Shown: positions 33,678-45,344, numbered from the stretch's first letter. The stretch: DNA of 64,000 nt from Zygnema cylindricum (GCA_037447655.1 JBBHKE010002507.1:124001-188000), one strand, 5' to 3'. Numbers and translations are program-made. The notes: a model not told the origin generated them from the letters alone.

Positions 33678-34790
33678 GTGGAACAAATAATTTGATATTT
33701 GGTTTGTAAGTTGTATTATTTTTGAAGGCTTTTTTTCGTACACACAAATACACTACACGATGTACGCAAATTAGGGGAGTATTCGGTCGACGAAGGTTCA
33801 TGTGATTTGGTACGGTCTAACTTAGAGGATCGCGAAGCGATTCGGATGTGGAGATACTACGCAATATTATACGAAGAGTGTCACAACATTTAATGCGACG
33901 GTACGAAGCTTTGAGAAGTATGCTACGGATTGATTTGTTCTCTACGGCCGATGGCGGTACCAACTTTAGTTATGTGGCAAGAGGACAATCGGCGAGTATA
34001 ACAACGGACTATTCGCGAGAATGAGTTACTATACGGCATTGCAACCTAAAACACCATGACGAAAATGTTTGCGTATTCAAAATAGTGCAGGTGCGTATTC
34101 GAAATAGTGCAGGTCCTCAGATGACCCGCACATATCTAATTAGGTGGACGTGGGAAGTTCTAATGTGAATAACTTAGTGATAAACAGGCTTTTTGATGCT
34201 AATTAATATAATGAACGTTTTTGTACATACAAACAAATTAGTGCTGACTTCAAGTAGTGTGAGGAATCAACCTATCTAGCTCTTGCCATGTGGACAATCA
34301 CCGTAGGGGTGCCAATTAGCTTACTAGTAAACATGCGCATTTGTTCCTTTTGTTTGTTCCTTTTGTTGTTTTATCAGTTATAGGTGGCTCACAATTGTAT
34401 TTATTGGTGAGAGACTTGTTGAACAATCATCAATGTGTTAAGGAAAGTATGGACCTAAGATGTAGTTCTTTGGAGTTGTCAAGTGTAGGAAACGTAGATA
34501 AGAAACATGGTTGATAACGTAGCTTTGTTGCTTTGAGATAACATAAGAGCTTTCGGAGTATCATGTGTATTGAAGTTGTTAAGTGCTTTGTGTATTTTGT
34601 TCGCATGTTATGTATTCTTTTATGTGTTTTGAGATCAATCTTATGTATGTCGCAAGGTGAAGTTCTTGATGCGTCACAAGATTAATAGGTACATGTAAGG
34701 AGAGAATGTCATTATTTATGGTGGAGTATATTACCCATCGCTGGGGATGCAATAGTTTGGTTATTTTCCGCGGTCTATTTAAGGCCAAAT
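33678..34790. other. Non-coding stretch
   Basis: No gene recognised. The short duplication GTGCGTATTC/GTGCAGGT occurs at about 34090-34115. Confidence 0.45.
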
Positions 34791-35150
34791 GACAATACGT
34801 TGGAGTACAGTTTGCTGTACGAATCCATTTGGAAACCTTTGTAGTGTATCGCTCCTGAGACGCATATTGGGGAGGTGACTTTGATTTTCGATAACGTTCA
34901 TAATGGAAAATCCACGTGGGGTAACGTCGATACTTTTGGCGGCACGGTTGTTTTGTGGAGTTCACGCTTGCAACCCATGGTCCAATTGAGTTCCATAGAG
35001 ACCGAATACATGTCGGCGTGTCATACATCAAAGGCGTCAATATGGATTAATTATATTCTTGGTGAGTTGGGGAATGTGATTGGCTGTCTCACGAATTTTA
35101 CTAAAACCATGAGTTCGTTGGCGTTTGTGAAGTATCAAATCTTTTAAAAG
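34791..35150 (+). pseudogene. Ty1/copia RNase H remnant of a separate lineage
   Basis: 34875-35147 contains GGTVVLWSSRLQPMVQLSS, then IETEYMSACHTSKASIWI and NYILGELGN, the RNase H block around the catalytic Glu. It differs from the other copia RNase H copies here (STMEAEYMA). It is truncated on both sides. Confidence 0.75.
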
Positions 35151-35348
35151 GGGACAATGCATATCCGAATACAAGGGTATTTCGTACGAGAATTGATGAC
35201 TTCGTAAGAAATTGAATTTATGCAGGTGTCGACTTTGGGGTGGCTAACAGATATGAGATAGGCGACGGTCTATGATGTTCTATTAAGAGGTAGACCTAGG
35301 TTAGGTTTGTTTTATTTTGGAGGGGGAATTCACAATTAGTGGGAAATT

Positions 35349-35645
35349 GTTAGAATAATTGTGGAACGATGTCTCAATCATGTTGAGCGTTGAAATATTA
35401 TAAGTTAGTTAGCGTTTTTTAATGTTTTCGTTTCTGCTTCAATTTTAGTTATATCTTGGTTTAGTTTGGATTTGCGTGCGTCATTCTTTGATTTTGCACC
35501 ATGGTTTATGTTTCGCTTAGTTTCGCGTACATAATGTTGTTTCTTATGTATTTTAGTTTCGTTTGTTTACTTTTGTACTACGTTTGATTTGTAGTACTTG
35601 TTGGTCCACATGAGAGAGTGTTTAGGAATTAAGACGATGCCCTCT
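35349..35645 (+). mobile_element. Possible LTR start of the preceding copia remnant
   Basis: TGTTAGAATAATTGTGG at 35349 follows a GGAGGGGGAATTC purine stretch (35319-35331) a short distance upstream, in the style of plant copia LTRs. It is cut off by the LTR beginning at 35646. Confidence 0.4.
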
Positions 35646-36550
35646 GAAATTTCGGGGTCTCCATTGACCCACAGAAAAAGCAGCCTATGTAAAGCCTCTA
35701 TGATAATATTTGCCGCTTCCTTTTTCCCATTGAATAAGTGCTGCCTAGGCACACAAATATTTTGACCACCCTCACCCCTGTGAGGACAAGACTCCCGTGA
35801 GTCCACGCAAAAAGAATCACTCAATTTGCTCCCCTGAGCAGTAAGTTTGCTCCCCTGAGCAGTAAGTTATGGCTGGTCAAAGATGACCTTTATAGTTACA
35901 AGCTCTCTTAGAGAGAAGTACCTAAATATCACTAAGTCTTGGTCTTCCTACTAACGACTACCTACTACTAAACCATAGTCCAATAGGAACACTATATAGT
36001 ATAAGAAAGTACAATATGAGATGTACTTATTGTACGACCATTGTACGACATGGTCTACAAAGTGACACCCGTCCAATCGAGAGCCATGGTTCCTCCTCCC
36101 ATCTTCTCTTGTATCAAATAATGTGGCGCCACGTGGCATCGCGTGACGCTATCTCAAAATGAATCCAAAAGCTCACTTCGCGTGGTGGCTACACTGCTGC
36201 CGTCTTATCAAAACATATTTTACACTGTTTAGATTCGCGTACATGCATTAAGTGCTCCTTTTCGTTAGTCTGCTATTTATTAGTTGTTGCGTTAAGGTTT
36301 ATATATCTTTGAAACCCCTCACGTGTATCGTTTTGATAAAGCCATAGTGGATAAGGCTTACGTCTACATAAAAGTTCATAGACTGAGGTTCAAATCTAGA
36401 CTTAGGCAACATATTGGTAAAATATACTCTACTTCAAAATCTGCCACTTTCTAAATATAGCGGCAGCCATGGCGCGCCTTTGATCCTCACTCTCTTTCTC
36501 TAAAGCAAAACTAAAATAGAGAAATGAACTATTAACTACCTCTTTCAACA
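35646..36550 (-). mobile_element. Copia 3' LTR (minus-strand element)
   Basis: On the minus strand it starts TGTTGAAAGAGGTAG after the polypurine AAGGGGAG and ends GAAATTTCA. Its last bases contain the gag start (ATGGAGACC, + coordinates up to 35663). It is closely similar to the solo LTR at 30489-31356. It carries a tRNA-like sequence on the plus strand at 36344-36397. Confidence 0.8.
36344..36397 (+). other. tRNA-like A and B box pair inside the LTR
   Basis: ATAGTGGATAAGGC (36344-36357) and GGTTCAAATCT (36387-36397) are 29 bases apart, and GTCTA/TAGAC between them could form an anticodon-type stem. It is antisense to the element. Confidence 0.5.
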
Positions 36551-36602
36551 CTCCCCTTAATTCCTAGTCACTTTTCAATTTTAATCCATAGTTTTATGTG
36601 CA

Positions 36603-37195
36603 TTAAATCAACTTAGGGGAAGGCACTAGTTTTGTCATCATGTTTGCAATCATTTCTCTATCAGTTTTATGAACCAATTTAATAATTTTGTTTTCAACCT
36701 TCTCTCTGACAAAGCTCAGTCTAATATCCATATGCTTAGCTTTGAAGTGATGTTTCGGATTAGCTGCAATAGAGATATCAGCATGATTATCACAAAAAAC
36801 ATTTTGAGTTCCAGACTTCATGAACCCAAGTTCTTGAAGAAGAGATTTAACCCACATTAATTCTTTGGTTGCAGTACTGGAAGCCATGTATTCAGCCTCC
36901 ATAATGGACTGAACAACTACTTTTTGATGCTTGTTACCTCAACAACATACACCGGATCCAATTTGCAACACATATCTAGCCGTACACCGCCTTAAAGGCA
37001 CATCTCCATAACTGGCATCACTCCAAGTGGTGATATCACTGTGCTCCCCTCCCAAATGCAACCATAATTCCCTTGTCCCCACCAGATACCTCATCACCAT
37101 TTTGGCAGCCTCCAAGTCTCTCATTTTTGGTTCATTTAGACTTCTACTAAGGACACCTATAGCTGCAGCTATATCCGGCCCGGTACTAATAATTA
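36603..37195 (-). pseudogene. Copia RNase H
   Basis: Two frames: 37124-36939 (LEAAKMVMRYLVGTRELWLH, WSDASYGDVPLRR) and 36902-36603 (MEAEYMASSTATKELMWVK, FCDNHADISIAANPKHHFKA, HMDIRLSFVREKVENKI, MMTKLVPSPKL). The catalytic D (SDAS), E (MEAE) and D (CDNH) are recognisable. A stop and a frameshift separate the two. The region is directly followed by the polypurine tract and LTR. Confidence 0.85.
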
Positions 37196-37202
37196 AATAT
37201 AT

Positions 37203-38164
37203 TTAATTGCCTACAATCTGCCGATAAGGGATATTTTCCACAAATCTTCTTTCTATCTCATCTATCTCAACATTAATGATCAATATTCCTCCCTTTTCAC
37301 TCCCCTCACACACTTTATTCAAATCCATGGGAGTAGTACATTCGTTTGCCTTCTCCATTTGAAATTTTTCTAGCATATTACTAATTGCATCTTTTTGGGT
37401 GAGTCTTATAATCGTAATCCCTCTATCTCTCTCCATTTGAATTCCCAAAATGTACTTTGCTTCGCCGAGATCTTTCATGTCAAAATGACTTCTAAGATCC
37501 CGTTTTAGTTTGTTAATTTTATCTAAGGACTTGCTTAAGACCAACAAATCATCCACATAAATAGCAATAAATATCACTACATCCTCATCCTCAAATAAAT
37601 ATATAGAGTGATCTGAACTAATTCTGATATACCCCAAACCGGTTTGAAATTCGTCGAGCTTTATATTCCACTGTCGCGGGGTTTGCTTAAGCCCATAGAG
37701 TGATTTTATTCGTTTACAAACTTTATTTTCTTCCCCACTTTCCACGAATCTTTCTGGTTGCCTCATGTAAATTTCTTCTTCCAACTCTCCGTGCAAAAAA
37801 ACCGTTTTAATATCCATCTGGTGTATTTCCATATCCTCCGTTGCGGCTATACTTAAAAGGATTCTAACAGAAGGAAATCTGACTACAAGCGCAAAGGTTT
37901 CTTCGTAGTCTATCCCCTCTTTTTGAGTATAACCTTTTGCAACTAACCTGGCTTTGTACCTCTCAATGGTATTATCGGGGTTTAATTTAATATTAAAATC
38001 CCACTTACATCCGATAGGTTTTCGGTCCGGTTGACATCTACCAACTCCCATGTATTGGCTTCCATGATAGAGGCAATTTTTTCATTTATAGCTGTGATCC
38101 ACCGGCTACTTTTTGGGGTGTTTATGGCCTTTAAGTATGTATGTGGTTCATTCGGCTGAGACAT
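37203..38164 (-). CDS. Copia reverse transcriptase, longest open pol fragment
   Basis: The 282-codon ORF (38051-37203) holds [71 protein letters not shown], the intact YVDD catalytic box ([13 protein letters not shown]), [17 protein letters not shown] and the IPYRQIVGN start of the connection. It is the best-preserved RT of the window. A frameshift near 38050 separates the N-terminal part (38164-37982: [10 protein letters not shown]-type segment). Confidence 0.88.
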
Positions 38165-38199
38165 CTTTGTGAGTTGGTTATTTATTTGTCTTTCTTGAA

Positions 38200-38440
38200 G
38201 TCGTTAACTACTTCTTCTTCCCCCTTCAAAATTGAAAGCCGGTATGGAAGGCATCTTTAGGTTTCGTTTATGAAGATTTCCAGCTCCCCTATCTTCCAAT
38301 TCCGGTGTCTCATCAACATCCTGATTGGTTTCCACTTCGTATTGCGGCGTTGCCTGTACCTGAGAGGTACGTCCAAAATAAACCCACCTATTGAGATCTA
38401 CGTGTCCTTGATCGTGCCAACCCAATCTATCATTGTACAG
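38200..38440 (-). pseudogene. Copia integrase-RT linker remnant, 5' truncated
   Basis: 38425-38204 encodes an acidic linker ending in SIPAFNFEGGRRSS, matching a similar segment (SILATDFEGGKRSS) in the element at 54.6 kb. The element ends abruptly near 38440; gag, protease, integrase core and the 5' LTR are missing. Confidence 0.65.
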
Positions 38441-38549
38441 TCAATATTACTCAGAATTTAGATTAAGTGTTTGTACAAATACTTGTCGGCTAAGTCACTT
38501 GTGATACTCTTATGAATCTCGTCCGTTGACTAGATTCATATCAATCGCA

Positions 38550-38830
38550 GCTGCGTTGTCCCGTATCGGATCACATTTACATCACCTGCGGTTGCGGTGT
38601 CCTGCACCAAATCATATCGAAGATAGTAGCACCTGCGTTGTCCGTACGGATCTTATCCAAAGTAACCGCAGATGCGTTTGTCCTGTCTGTGTCGCAGCTT
38701 CGCTGCTACGCTGCTCTGCTGCTGCGCTGCTACACAGCTCTGCTGTATAGCAGCTGCGCTGCTCGTCCGTATAGCAGCTGCGCTGCTATCTGTATAGTTG
38801 TTGCGCTGCTGCGCTGCTCTGCGACTTAAA
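38550..38830. repeat. Degenerate CTGCGTTGTCC and GCTGCGCTGCT repeats
   Basis: About four irregular units starting with CTGCG-TTGTCC (38550-38700) run into a GCTGC/GCTGCTC tract (38700-38825). Similar sequence in reverse complement occurs at 40430-40555. Confidence 0.75.
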
Positions 38831-38837
38831 GCTTTCC

Positions 38838-39736
38838 AAAAAGACAACAACCTCCTCTCTCTACCCACCATACTTGTAGTCACTAAGGGATAGAGAGGGT
38901 GGTTGAGTCATGGTTGTCTTAGCTCAGCAGGCAGGACTAAAGAGTGACTTATGTCACACTCAACAAAAAGTTCAGTCTGGCAGGATTCAAACCGGCTGAG
39001 CGCAGCGTAGCCGTTAGCTATAACTAATCGTTCGTAGAAGTCTGTTAGGATAAATTAGGTTTGATAACTATTTAAATTGTTTTAAGACCATGAATTGGAT
39101 TAACAGTATGACGAACAAAAGAACATAGAACAAAGTGTTATATAGTGCAAACATTAATCTCGCACGAAACAAATGAATCGGACATTAGTTTCGACGGCCG
39201 ACATTTAAAGTTGGAATTAATCCGACGGCGTATATCATGATAGAGATCGCGGAATGGTCACTTTGGCGTTTATGGATGTGGCATGGCGTGGCGCCACGTG
39301 GAGGGATAACATTTGGTCGCAGGAATCCCGGGGAACATAAAGACGATTTAAAAGTGGACACGCGTCCACTCAATGACCTTGTCGTACACAAGCCGTTTAG
39401 AAAGTATATTAACAGTAGTACCTTTCGGTACCCTACAGTTATTTGATTGGTTTGTACGTCAAAAGATAGGGGTTGTGAGAGGGGTTTAGGACTTAGAGAA
39501 TTTGGTAGGTAGTGAACCCTCTCCCTTTGAGAGTTTGTATAACTTGGTATCTTTGCCACTTCATACTTAATCGGCTGGTTGGCCGTTTTTAGTGGTTTTT
39601 TTTGGCTGCACAGGGGTGCAGTCAAAATGTCAATTTGCCTTTTTAGGCAGCAGTGGTTGTTGCTTAAAGTGGGTTAGTTACAAGCTATCTAGAGGCTTTC
39701 TAAATTCTGTTGTCCAATGTAGGACATATAATAGCA
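38838..39736 (+). mobile_element. Copia LTR, 5' truncated
   Basis: Homologous to the LTR at 53320-54317 from its CCTCCTCTCTC region (about 75 bases in) to the end: TTCAGTCTGGCAGGA, TTTGATAACTATTTAAA, GGTTTAGGACTTAGAG and TAGAGGCTT in the same order. The end (39717-39736: ATG TAG GAC ATA TAA TAG CA) is the decayed gag start. The antisense B-box-like element is at 38983-38993. Confidence 0.75.
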
Positions 39737-39831
39737 CAAAGGATCCAAGGAACAATCATAAGGGTTACGTCCAATTAAACCATCGCGTCTTGTTGTTGTT
39801 GGAGGTGGTCGAGGACCATTACTGATACCGG

Positions 39832-40358
39832 GTGGACTTCCCCGTGTTGCTTCTAAAATATCACCCATGGGATGTCCGCCCCCATGATATCATCTCACGG
39901 GCTGAAGTCACGCCCGATGTGCAAGCACTCAAACTGGCCTGGAAGAACCCGTTGCAGCGGGCCCGAGCTGCCATAAAGCATGTTACCTTCAAATTGAAGA
40001 ACATACCGCGGTGGGAGACCGAAGCCGAGGAAGAAGAGGAGGAACCTGTGGAAACGACTTCGGCTTCCCCGAGTCCAACATTGGTCGAACCTGTACCAAA
40101 ACAGCCCCACCCAGAACCAAAAGCACTGGGGATCGCTCGCGAGGAAGGAGACGAGCAGCTGAGGTGGCAAAAACTAGGCGGCGGCTAGTAGCAATCGATT
40201 ATCGCACTAGAATCTTGGAAAAGAGATGCAAAGACCTACAAAGCTACATTGATCAACTGCGAGATAACCACCAACAAGTCCTTCGGAAGTTCAATGCGCT
40301 CCATAAAAAATTCCAAGATTACCGTTGCGAGATGGACGAAATACTTGGACAAATGTAG
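39832..40358 (+). pseudogene. Unrecognised ORF pair with acidic linker and coiled coil
   Basis: Frame one (to 40188) has HPWDVRPHDIISRAEVTPDV and an EAEEEEEEP run. A second frame overlapping from about 40160 continues with YRTRILEKRCKDLQSYIDQL and VLRKFNALHKKFQDY, a likely coiled coil, to a stop at 40358. A single frameshift near 40160 would join them. No family recognised. It directly precedes a gypsy 5' LTR and could be the 3' end of another retroelement polyprotein or a captured gene. Confidence 0.4.
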
Positions 40359-40429
40359 TTTCCCTAATAAGCAACATCCAGCGAGACGTTGAATTCCTAG
40401 TGGGAGGCATTCTAACAAGGTTACAGGGT

Positions 40430-40555
40430 GGAAGCAGAGTTGAGAAGTTGCTATAGTTGCAATGTCAGAGCAGCGCAACTGCAATGTTAGACAAGCGCAG
40501 CATAGCACGATAGCAACGCAGTATAGCAACAAAGCAATGCAACTTAGCAGCATAG
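40430..40555. repeat. AGCAACGCAGTAT-like short repeat
   Basis: Irregular AGCAACG/GCAGCATAGC units, resembling the reverse complement of the tract at 38700-38825. Confidence 0.6.
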
Positions 40556-40906
40556 CAACGTAACAAAATGTAGATTGAAGTGTATAGTTCTAAAATCTAG
40601 TGTGGAAAGGGTGCGGTTAATGAAGAGTGTCCACGTGTACATATTTGACTAGCTGTAGTAACGGATTGACTTACAAAGAACTAGTTTAAATAGTGGGTAG
40701 ACTTAGGGAAGAGACACTCTTTTCCAAGTAGACTTCTCTTAGCAAGCAATCAATTTTGTAATCCCTTTCTCGGAGAAATATAAACTTTTAAGCTCTTCAT
40801 TGTGTGTGTTGTGTACGTTGTAGGCTCTTACTGTTGCTAAGAGTGAACCCTTGGTTATATTCCTCTCTGCACCACCATTGTGTGTGGACTAGTCTCACCT
40901 TTTACA
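40556..40906 (+). mobile_element. Gypsy 5' LTR (U3-U5), left end uncertain
   Basis: Its right end (TTTACA) abuts a primer site. TTTAAATAGTGGGTAG at about 40685 may be the TATA region. TTTTAAGCTCTTCATTGTGTG resembles plant LTR R-U5 sequence. The start could not be fixed. Confidence 0.55.
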
Positions 40907-40907
40907 T

Positions 40908-40919
40908 TGGTATCAAAGC
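40908..40919 (+). other. Primer binding site, initiator tRNA-Met 3' end type
   Basis: TGGTATCAAAGC, one change from the plant consensus TGGTATCAGAGC, two bases after the LTR end. It contrasts with the half-tRNA sites of the copia elements in this window. Confidence 0.8.
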
Positions 40920-40939
40920 TATCCTCATAACTAGACAAC

Positions 40940-41640
40940 ATGGAAGGTCATGGCGTGTCCAAGCTGATATATTAGAGCGAGTACTTCGGGAATTTGAGAA
41001 TGTCAGATTGCAAAACGCTCACTAGAGGGACATCGTCGCAACTTTAGAATCTCATCTTGGTGATCGGACACATGGAGGCGCCGAGAGAGATTTGCGGAGG
41101 CTTTAGTTAAGACTTCTCGATAAATTTGACTTGCCAAGCATAAGAATCTCGACGCGTGGTTGTTTTCGGTAGCGAATTATCAAGAGAAATTCCGCGGCCT
41201 GTTTGAGCGTGAAAAGGTGTATAACGCGGGATGGTCACTTAAAGGAGCCACAAGGACATAGTGGAGAGAAATGGTAGAAAGCGACGAGGTACCCACTCTT
41301 TGGACCATGTTCGTCAATTCTCTTCATGCCCCTTGGTAACCCATGAACACAATTAAGACCACGAGGGGTAAAATTTAGGTGTTGAAACAACGCACTTATT
41401 TTTTGGAGTACACGCAACGATTTTTGGAATGCAAGGTTCAAATCCCAACAATGATAAAGGATGATGTGGTTGATCAATATGTTAACGGACTCAAAGCGTC
41501 TATTTGGAGGGATGTGGAACAATGGCTCGCACGAGAAACAACAACTCTTAGTCTCTTAGGAATTGTTCTGTTTGCTCAACAGACCGACTCTATAGACTTC
41601 ACTCTGCGTAGATCGTATCAATAACCATCAAGAAGAAGCA
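40940..41640 (+). pseudogene. Gypsy gag, broken and truncated
   Basis: It starts ATGGAAGGTCATGG. Across frames one reads YQEKFRGLFEREKVYNAGWS, LKGATRT, REMVESDEVPTLWTMFVN, then the open stretch 41379-41624 with LKQRTYFLEYTQRFLECK, VDQYVNGLKASIWRDVEQW. This is the retrotransposon gag (capsid) family of Ty3/gypsy. It is cut at about 41640-41655 by a copia LTR on the other strand. Confidence 0.75.
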
Positions 41641-41654
41641 GAGGAGGTCAAAGG

Positions 41655-42819
41655 TGAAACTCTGAGACCTCCATTGGCTCTCAAAGTAGGCAACTCTCAA
41701 GAAGATTATCTAGTTAGTGCCGACTCCAAGTTGATGCAAACCCAAATGATTGACCCTTGGATAATCAAAACCCCAATATAACTTCACCTTTGTGAAATAA
41801 GACTTTCTGTGTGCTCAATTCCACCACATAATGCAAAGTTAGAATAGGAGTTTTGGACAGATTCACCCACTTTGACTTTCCCTTAGAAATGCAGCCACCT
41901 TGGTAGCCAAAAAACTCATACCGACTACACCTTTGTGTAGCCTAGACTCCCTTCAGTCCGCAGCAAAAAGAATCACTAAATTTGGTCAACCGAGTGAGTT
42001 GTAATTAAATGGCAAAGTTTGCCTATTTATAAATATGCTCTCTAGGAGAGAGAAAACTACCTACCAAAAAAAAATTATAAGTCCTAAAACCCCTCTCTAA
42101 GCTCCCTAGTACTGAGGTATGGTCCAATCGTAAGACAGTACCATACATGAAATTATAGGTACCGTTGTCCTTTCTGTACGGTCCATGTACGATATCGCCA
42201 CAGTGTGATATTTGTCACATTTGGAATTATTATCTCGCGTTCCGGAAATCCTGCAACCTTCCGGATCGTACCACGTGTCATCCGGAGTGGCGATGCTCGA
42301 AAACGCCAAGTTGTCCAATCCAGAATCCCGGCTCGCACCACGGCCGTTCGATGAAGAACGACGTTTAATATTGGTCGTAAAATAAAATGTAATTTTGTTT
42401 ATTCTGTGCGGTCCGGAATTTGTGCGGTTTAACTCGTTTCCGTGTACATTCTGTCCCGTAAGGGGTTAAATGAAATATACTGCGTCATTCACGTTTATAT
42501 AACTATCGTACCCTATATGCTCTAGCATTGATCCTAGACTATAGGATAAAGCTACCGGCTACCAGATTCTTGACGAACGGCAGGTACCAGGAACAAATCC
42601 TGGGTTCGTCAACACATTTTTGGTACAACTACGAGAAACTACAGCATGTCTCTCTCTTTGGGCAGCATGGGTAGCCATGGCTCTAACTGTCTCTCTAGCC
42701 TTCAGTGACTGCGACAAGTGTGGGAGTTTGGAGAGTGGAGCGACAGGCAAGCTGCCTTTGTTGACTTCCTCTTATTAATATTCCTTTATTTAGACCTAGA
42801 AAATACATTTATTTCATCA
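41655..42819 (-). mobile_element. Copia LTR (3' LTR of an internally deleted element)
   Basis: On the minus strand it runs from TGATGAAATAAATG, after the purine tract AAATAAGGGGAG, to GAGTTTCA. The gag ATG (ATGGAGGTCTCAGAG) lies 18-19 bases before its end. It matches 44701-45344. The tRNA-like sequence on the plus strand (42538-42603) has a perfect 5-bp T-type stem (CCAGG / CCTGG around AACAAAT). Confidence 0.8.
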
Positions 42820-43470
42820 CTCCCCTTATTTTCTAGCCTACTTTCCTTTCAACTCCTACCAAATCCATTTTTCTTTTCTTTTCCTTCTTTTTTTTCTTCA
42901 CATAAATCTTTAAGGAAATAACCTCATATTCAAACAAGTCTGTTAGATGAGCTGAAATAAACATTGCATCTTGTTGATCACACATTTTATTTAGCATCCC
43001 ATTTTTCATAAACCCGAACAAAGATGTTATCCACCTCATCTCTTTTCCATCCACACGAAATCCATTTTTCTTCTTGCAATTCAAACAGCCAGCCCCATCT
43101 CCTATTTGCAACACACACCCACATGTTAACCCTTTTACAAGCACACCTTCGTAGATGGCATCACTCCCATTAGTGATGTCAAAACCATTACCCCCCAAAT
43201 TTATCATTAAATCAAGAGTCCCCACTAAGTTCCTCATAAAATCTACATCTTCCAAACTCATATTTTTATCCATGATAATTACCCCATTTTCTAAACTTTC
43301 CTCACTCTCTCCCACGGAATTTTTTCCACTATCACTTTTTTTTTTAATTCCCAAAATATATTTCTCCTCCCCTAAACATTTAATCAAATATTCCTATTCT
43401 CTCTTATCCTTTAGAGCCCCGGTTACATTTACTTCTCCCCTTTCCCCTCCTTCAATTCTCCGTTTCCGAC
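42820..43470 (-). pseudogene. Degraded copia RT end and RNase H
   Basis: 43387-42833 opens with CLGEEKYILGI (end of RT), then MRNLVGTLDLMINLGG, GSDAIYEGVLVKG, VLQIGDGAGC and MKNGMLNKMCDQQDAMFIS. The catalytic Glu block is deleted or unrecognisable and the tail is Lys-rich. The frame is unusually open (184 codons) for such a divergent copy. Confidence 0.7.
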
Positions 43471-44720
43471 CAGTTTTTTGTTTCCAAAATATCTATGAAA
43501 CTATCCTCAATAATTTGAACTCCCTCAAGTTTCTCCTCTCTCTTTAATCCCCTTATACCTCGAAAAGCACACTGTTGCTTTCGTGGAATTTCTGTGTGCT
43601 TTTTTTTCTTCCCCATATTAGTGATGCGGAGAAGCTCCAAAATATCTTCATCCTCATTCTCCTCTTCCCCTTGTTCCTCCTCATCAACATTCTAACTTCT
43701 AATATCTTCCAAACAAGGACACTCCTCCATATAGTGACCCGACTCCCTACAAAAGGAGCAAACCCATTTTTTCAAAGCTCCCCTTTCTTTTCCTCTCACC
43801 CTCTTTCCACCAAAATTTCGATAAGGTTTACCTTTGTCTTTCTTCCTCTCATCACGCTTCCGCTCGTCACAGCCGTTCCTCTCATCACGCTTCCGCCAAA
43901 CACCACCAGCTGTTAGTGCATTCACCCTGTTACTTCCCCTACAAAGCTCCAAAGTGCTTTCCCTCATAAGAATTATCCCCATGGTAATGCTCCAAGTCCA
44001 TGAGGAGCCATCCATTTCCTACATACGGTTAATGATATTTTCGTACTCATCTGGATTTATCTTGATTAGTGTGTTAATCTTTCTCTCCTCAAATTCTACA
44101 TATCCCGCACAAGCAAGCTCAACATATCACGCATCAATATCATTACAAAACTCTATCATGTTATCGCCTTTATAAACATAGGCCCCTATTTCTTGTTTTA
44201 CTAACTGCTGCCTTTGTATAGTCTTACTCTTATAAATCTGTCTTAGTGTTTCCTAGATTTTTGAAGACTTCGTTAGCTTTAAAAGAGTGATAGCTATCGA
44301 CTTAGACACACTTCTAAGTATAAGATGTTTTGTTATAGTGTTGTTATACTCCCAAATTCTACTGTCAATTTCTTCAGTTTTAGTTATAACCCCTACAAGT
44401 GGGACCGTAGCCGAGAGCCTAGCTCCCCTAATCATAAGTGTTCCTTTTCCTTTCTCCCATTTTCCCCTTTCCATGGCAATGACTTCACCAGCTGTTGCAT
44501 CTAAAATCCGGTTGGTTTGTTGTGAAGCCCGAGATGAATCTCCATAGTGAGCTCCACCAAAGCCCGGTGCCGGACACCTCACTTGTTCCGAAAAAATTCC
44601 CCATAAGTGCTTTACCAAAAGAAATCCCTTTATTGTAAACTCCCAATAAGTGAAGTCCGTTCCATCAAACATAAGCGCCCTAGATGGTGGGCCTATAACT
44701 TCAAACTGTGAGACCTCCAT
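43471..44720 (-). pseudogene. Copia gag with CCHC zinc knuckle, element lacking most of pol
   Basis: Gag begins at ATG 44720 (MEVSQFEVIGPPSRALMF, DGTDFTYWEFTIKGFL), typical of copia gag N-termini. After breaks, 44015-43692 contains a basic Arg/Lys region and CSFCRESGHYMEECP, a CX2CX4HX4C knuckle, followed by an acidic stretch. No protease or integrase is present and only the end of RT follows, so the element (41655-45344) is internally deleted. If it moved in this form it depended on other copies. Confidence 0.75.
44686..44700 (-). other. Half-tRNA primer binding site (decayed)
   Basis: On the minus strand GTTATAGGCCCACC follows the LTR end. It matches the complement of the initiator tRNA-Met anticodon arm (GGTTATGGGCCCACC) with one change and lies within the gag frame (EVIGPP). 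Confidence 0.7.
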
Positions 44721-45344
44721 TAGTCCTCAGAGTACGTAGCTCTCAAGAAGCTTATCTAGTTAGTGCCGACTCCGAGTTGATACAAACCCAAATTATTGAC
44801 CCTTTGACAATCAAAACCCCAATACAACTTCACCATTGTGAAAAAAAACTTTATGTGTGCTCCCTTCCACCACAGAATGCAAAGTTAGGAAATGAGTTTT
44901 GGACACATTCACCCACTTTGACTTTCCCTTAGAAATGCAGCCACCTTGGCAGCCAAAAAACTTTGACCGACTACACCTTTGTGTAGCCTAGACTCCCTTG
45001 AGTCCGCAGCAAAAAGAATCACTAAATTTGGTCAACCGAGTGAGTTGTAATTAAATGGCAAAGTTTGCCTTTTTATAAAGATGCTCCTTTGGAGAGAGGC
45101 GACTACCTACCAAATAAAAAATTCTAATTCCTAAAACCCCTCTCTAAGCTCCCTAGTAATGAGGTACAGTCCAATCGTAAGACTGTACCGTACAAGAAAG
45201 TACAGGTACCGTCGGCCTTTCTGTACGGTCCACGTACGATATCGCCACAGTGTAACATTTGTCACATTTGGAATTATTATCTCGCGTTCTGGAAATCTTG
45301 CAATCCTCCAAGATCCTGCCGCCTGTCATCTAGAGTGACGATGC
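44701..45344 (-). mobile_element. Copia 5' LTR, truncated
   Basis: Similar to 41655-42290 along its length (GCCACCTTGG, CCTTTGTGTAGCC, GTTTGCCT, TCTAGTGAC). It breaks off near 45344, so the LTR start, including the tRNA-like part, is missing. Confidence 0.75.
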
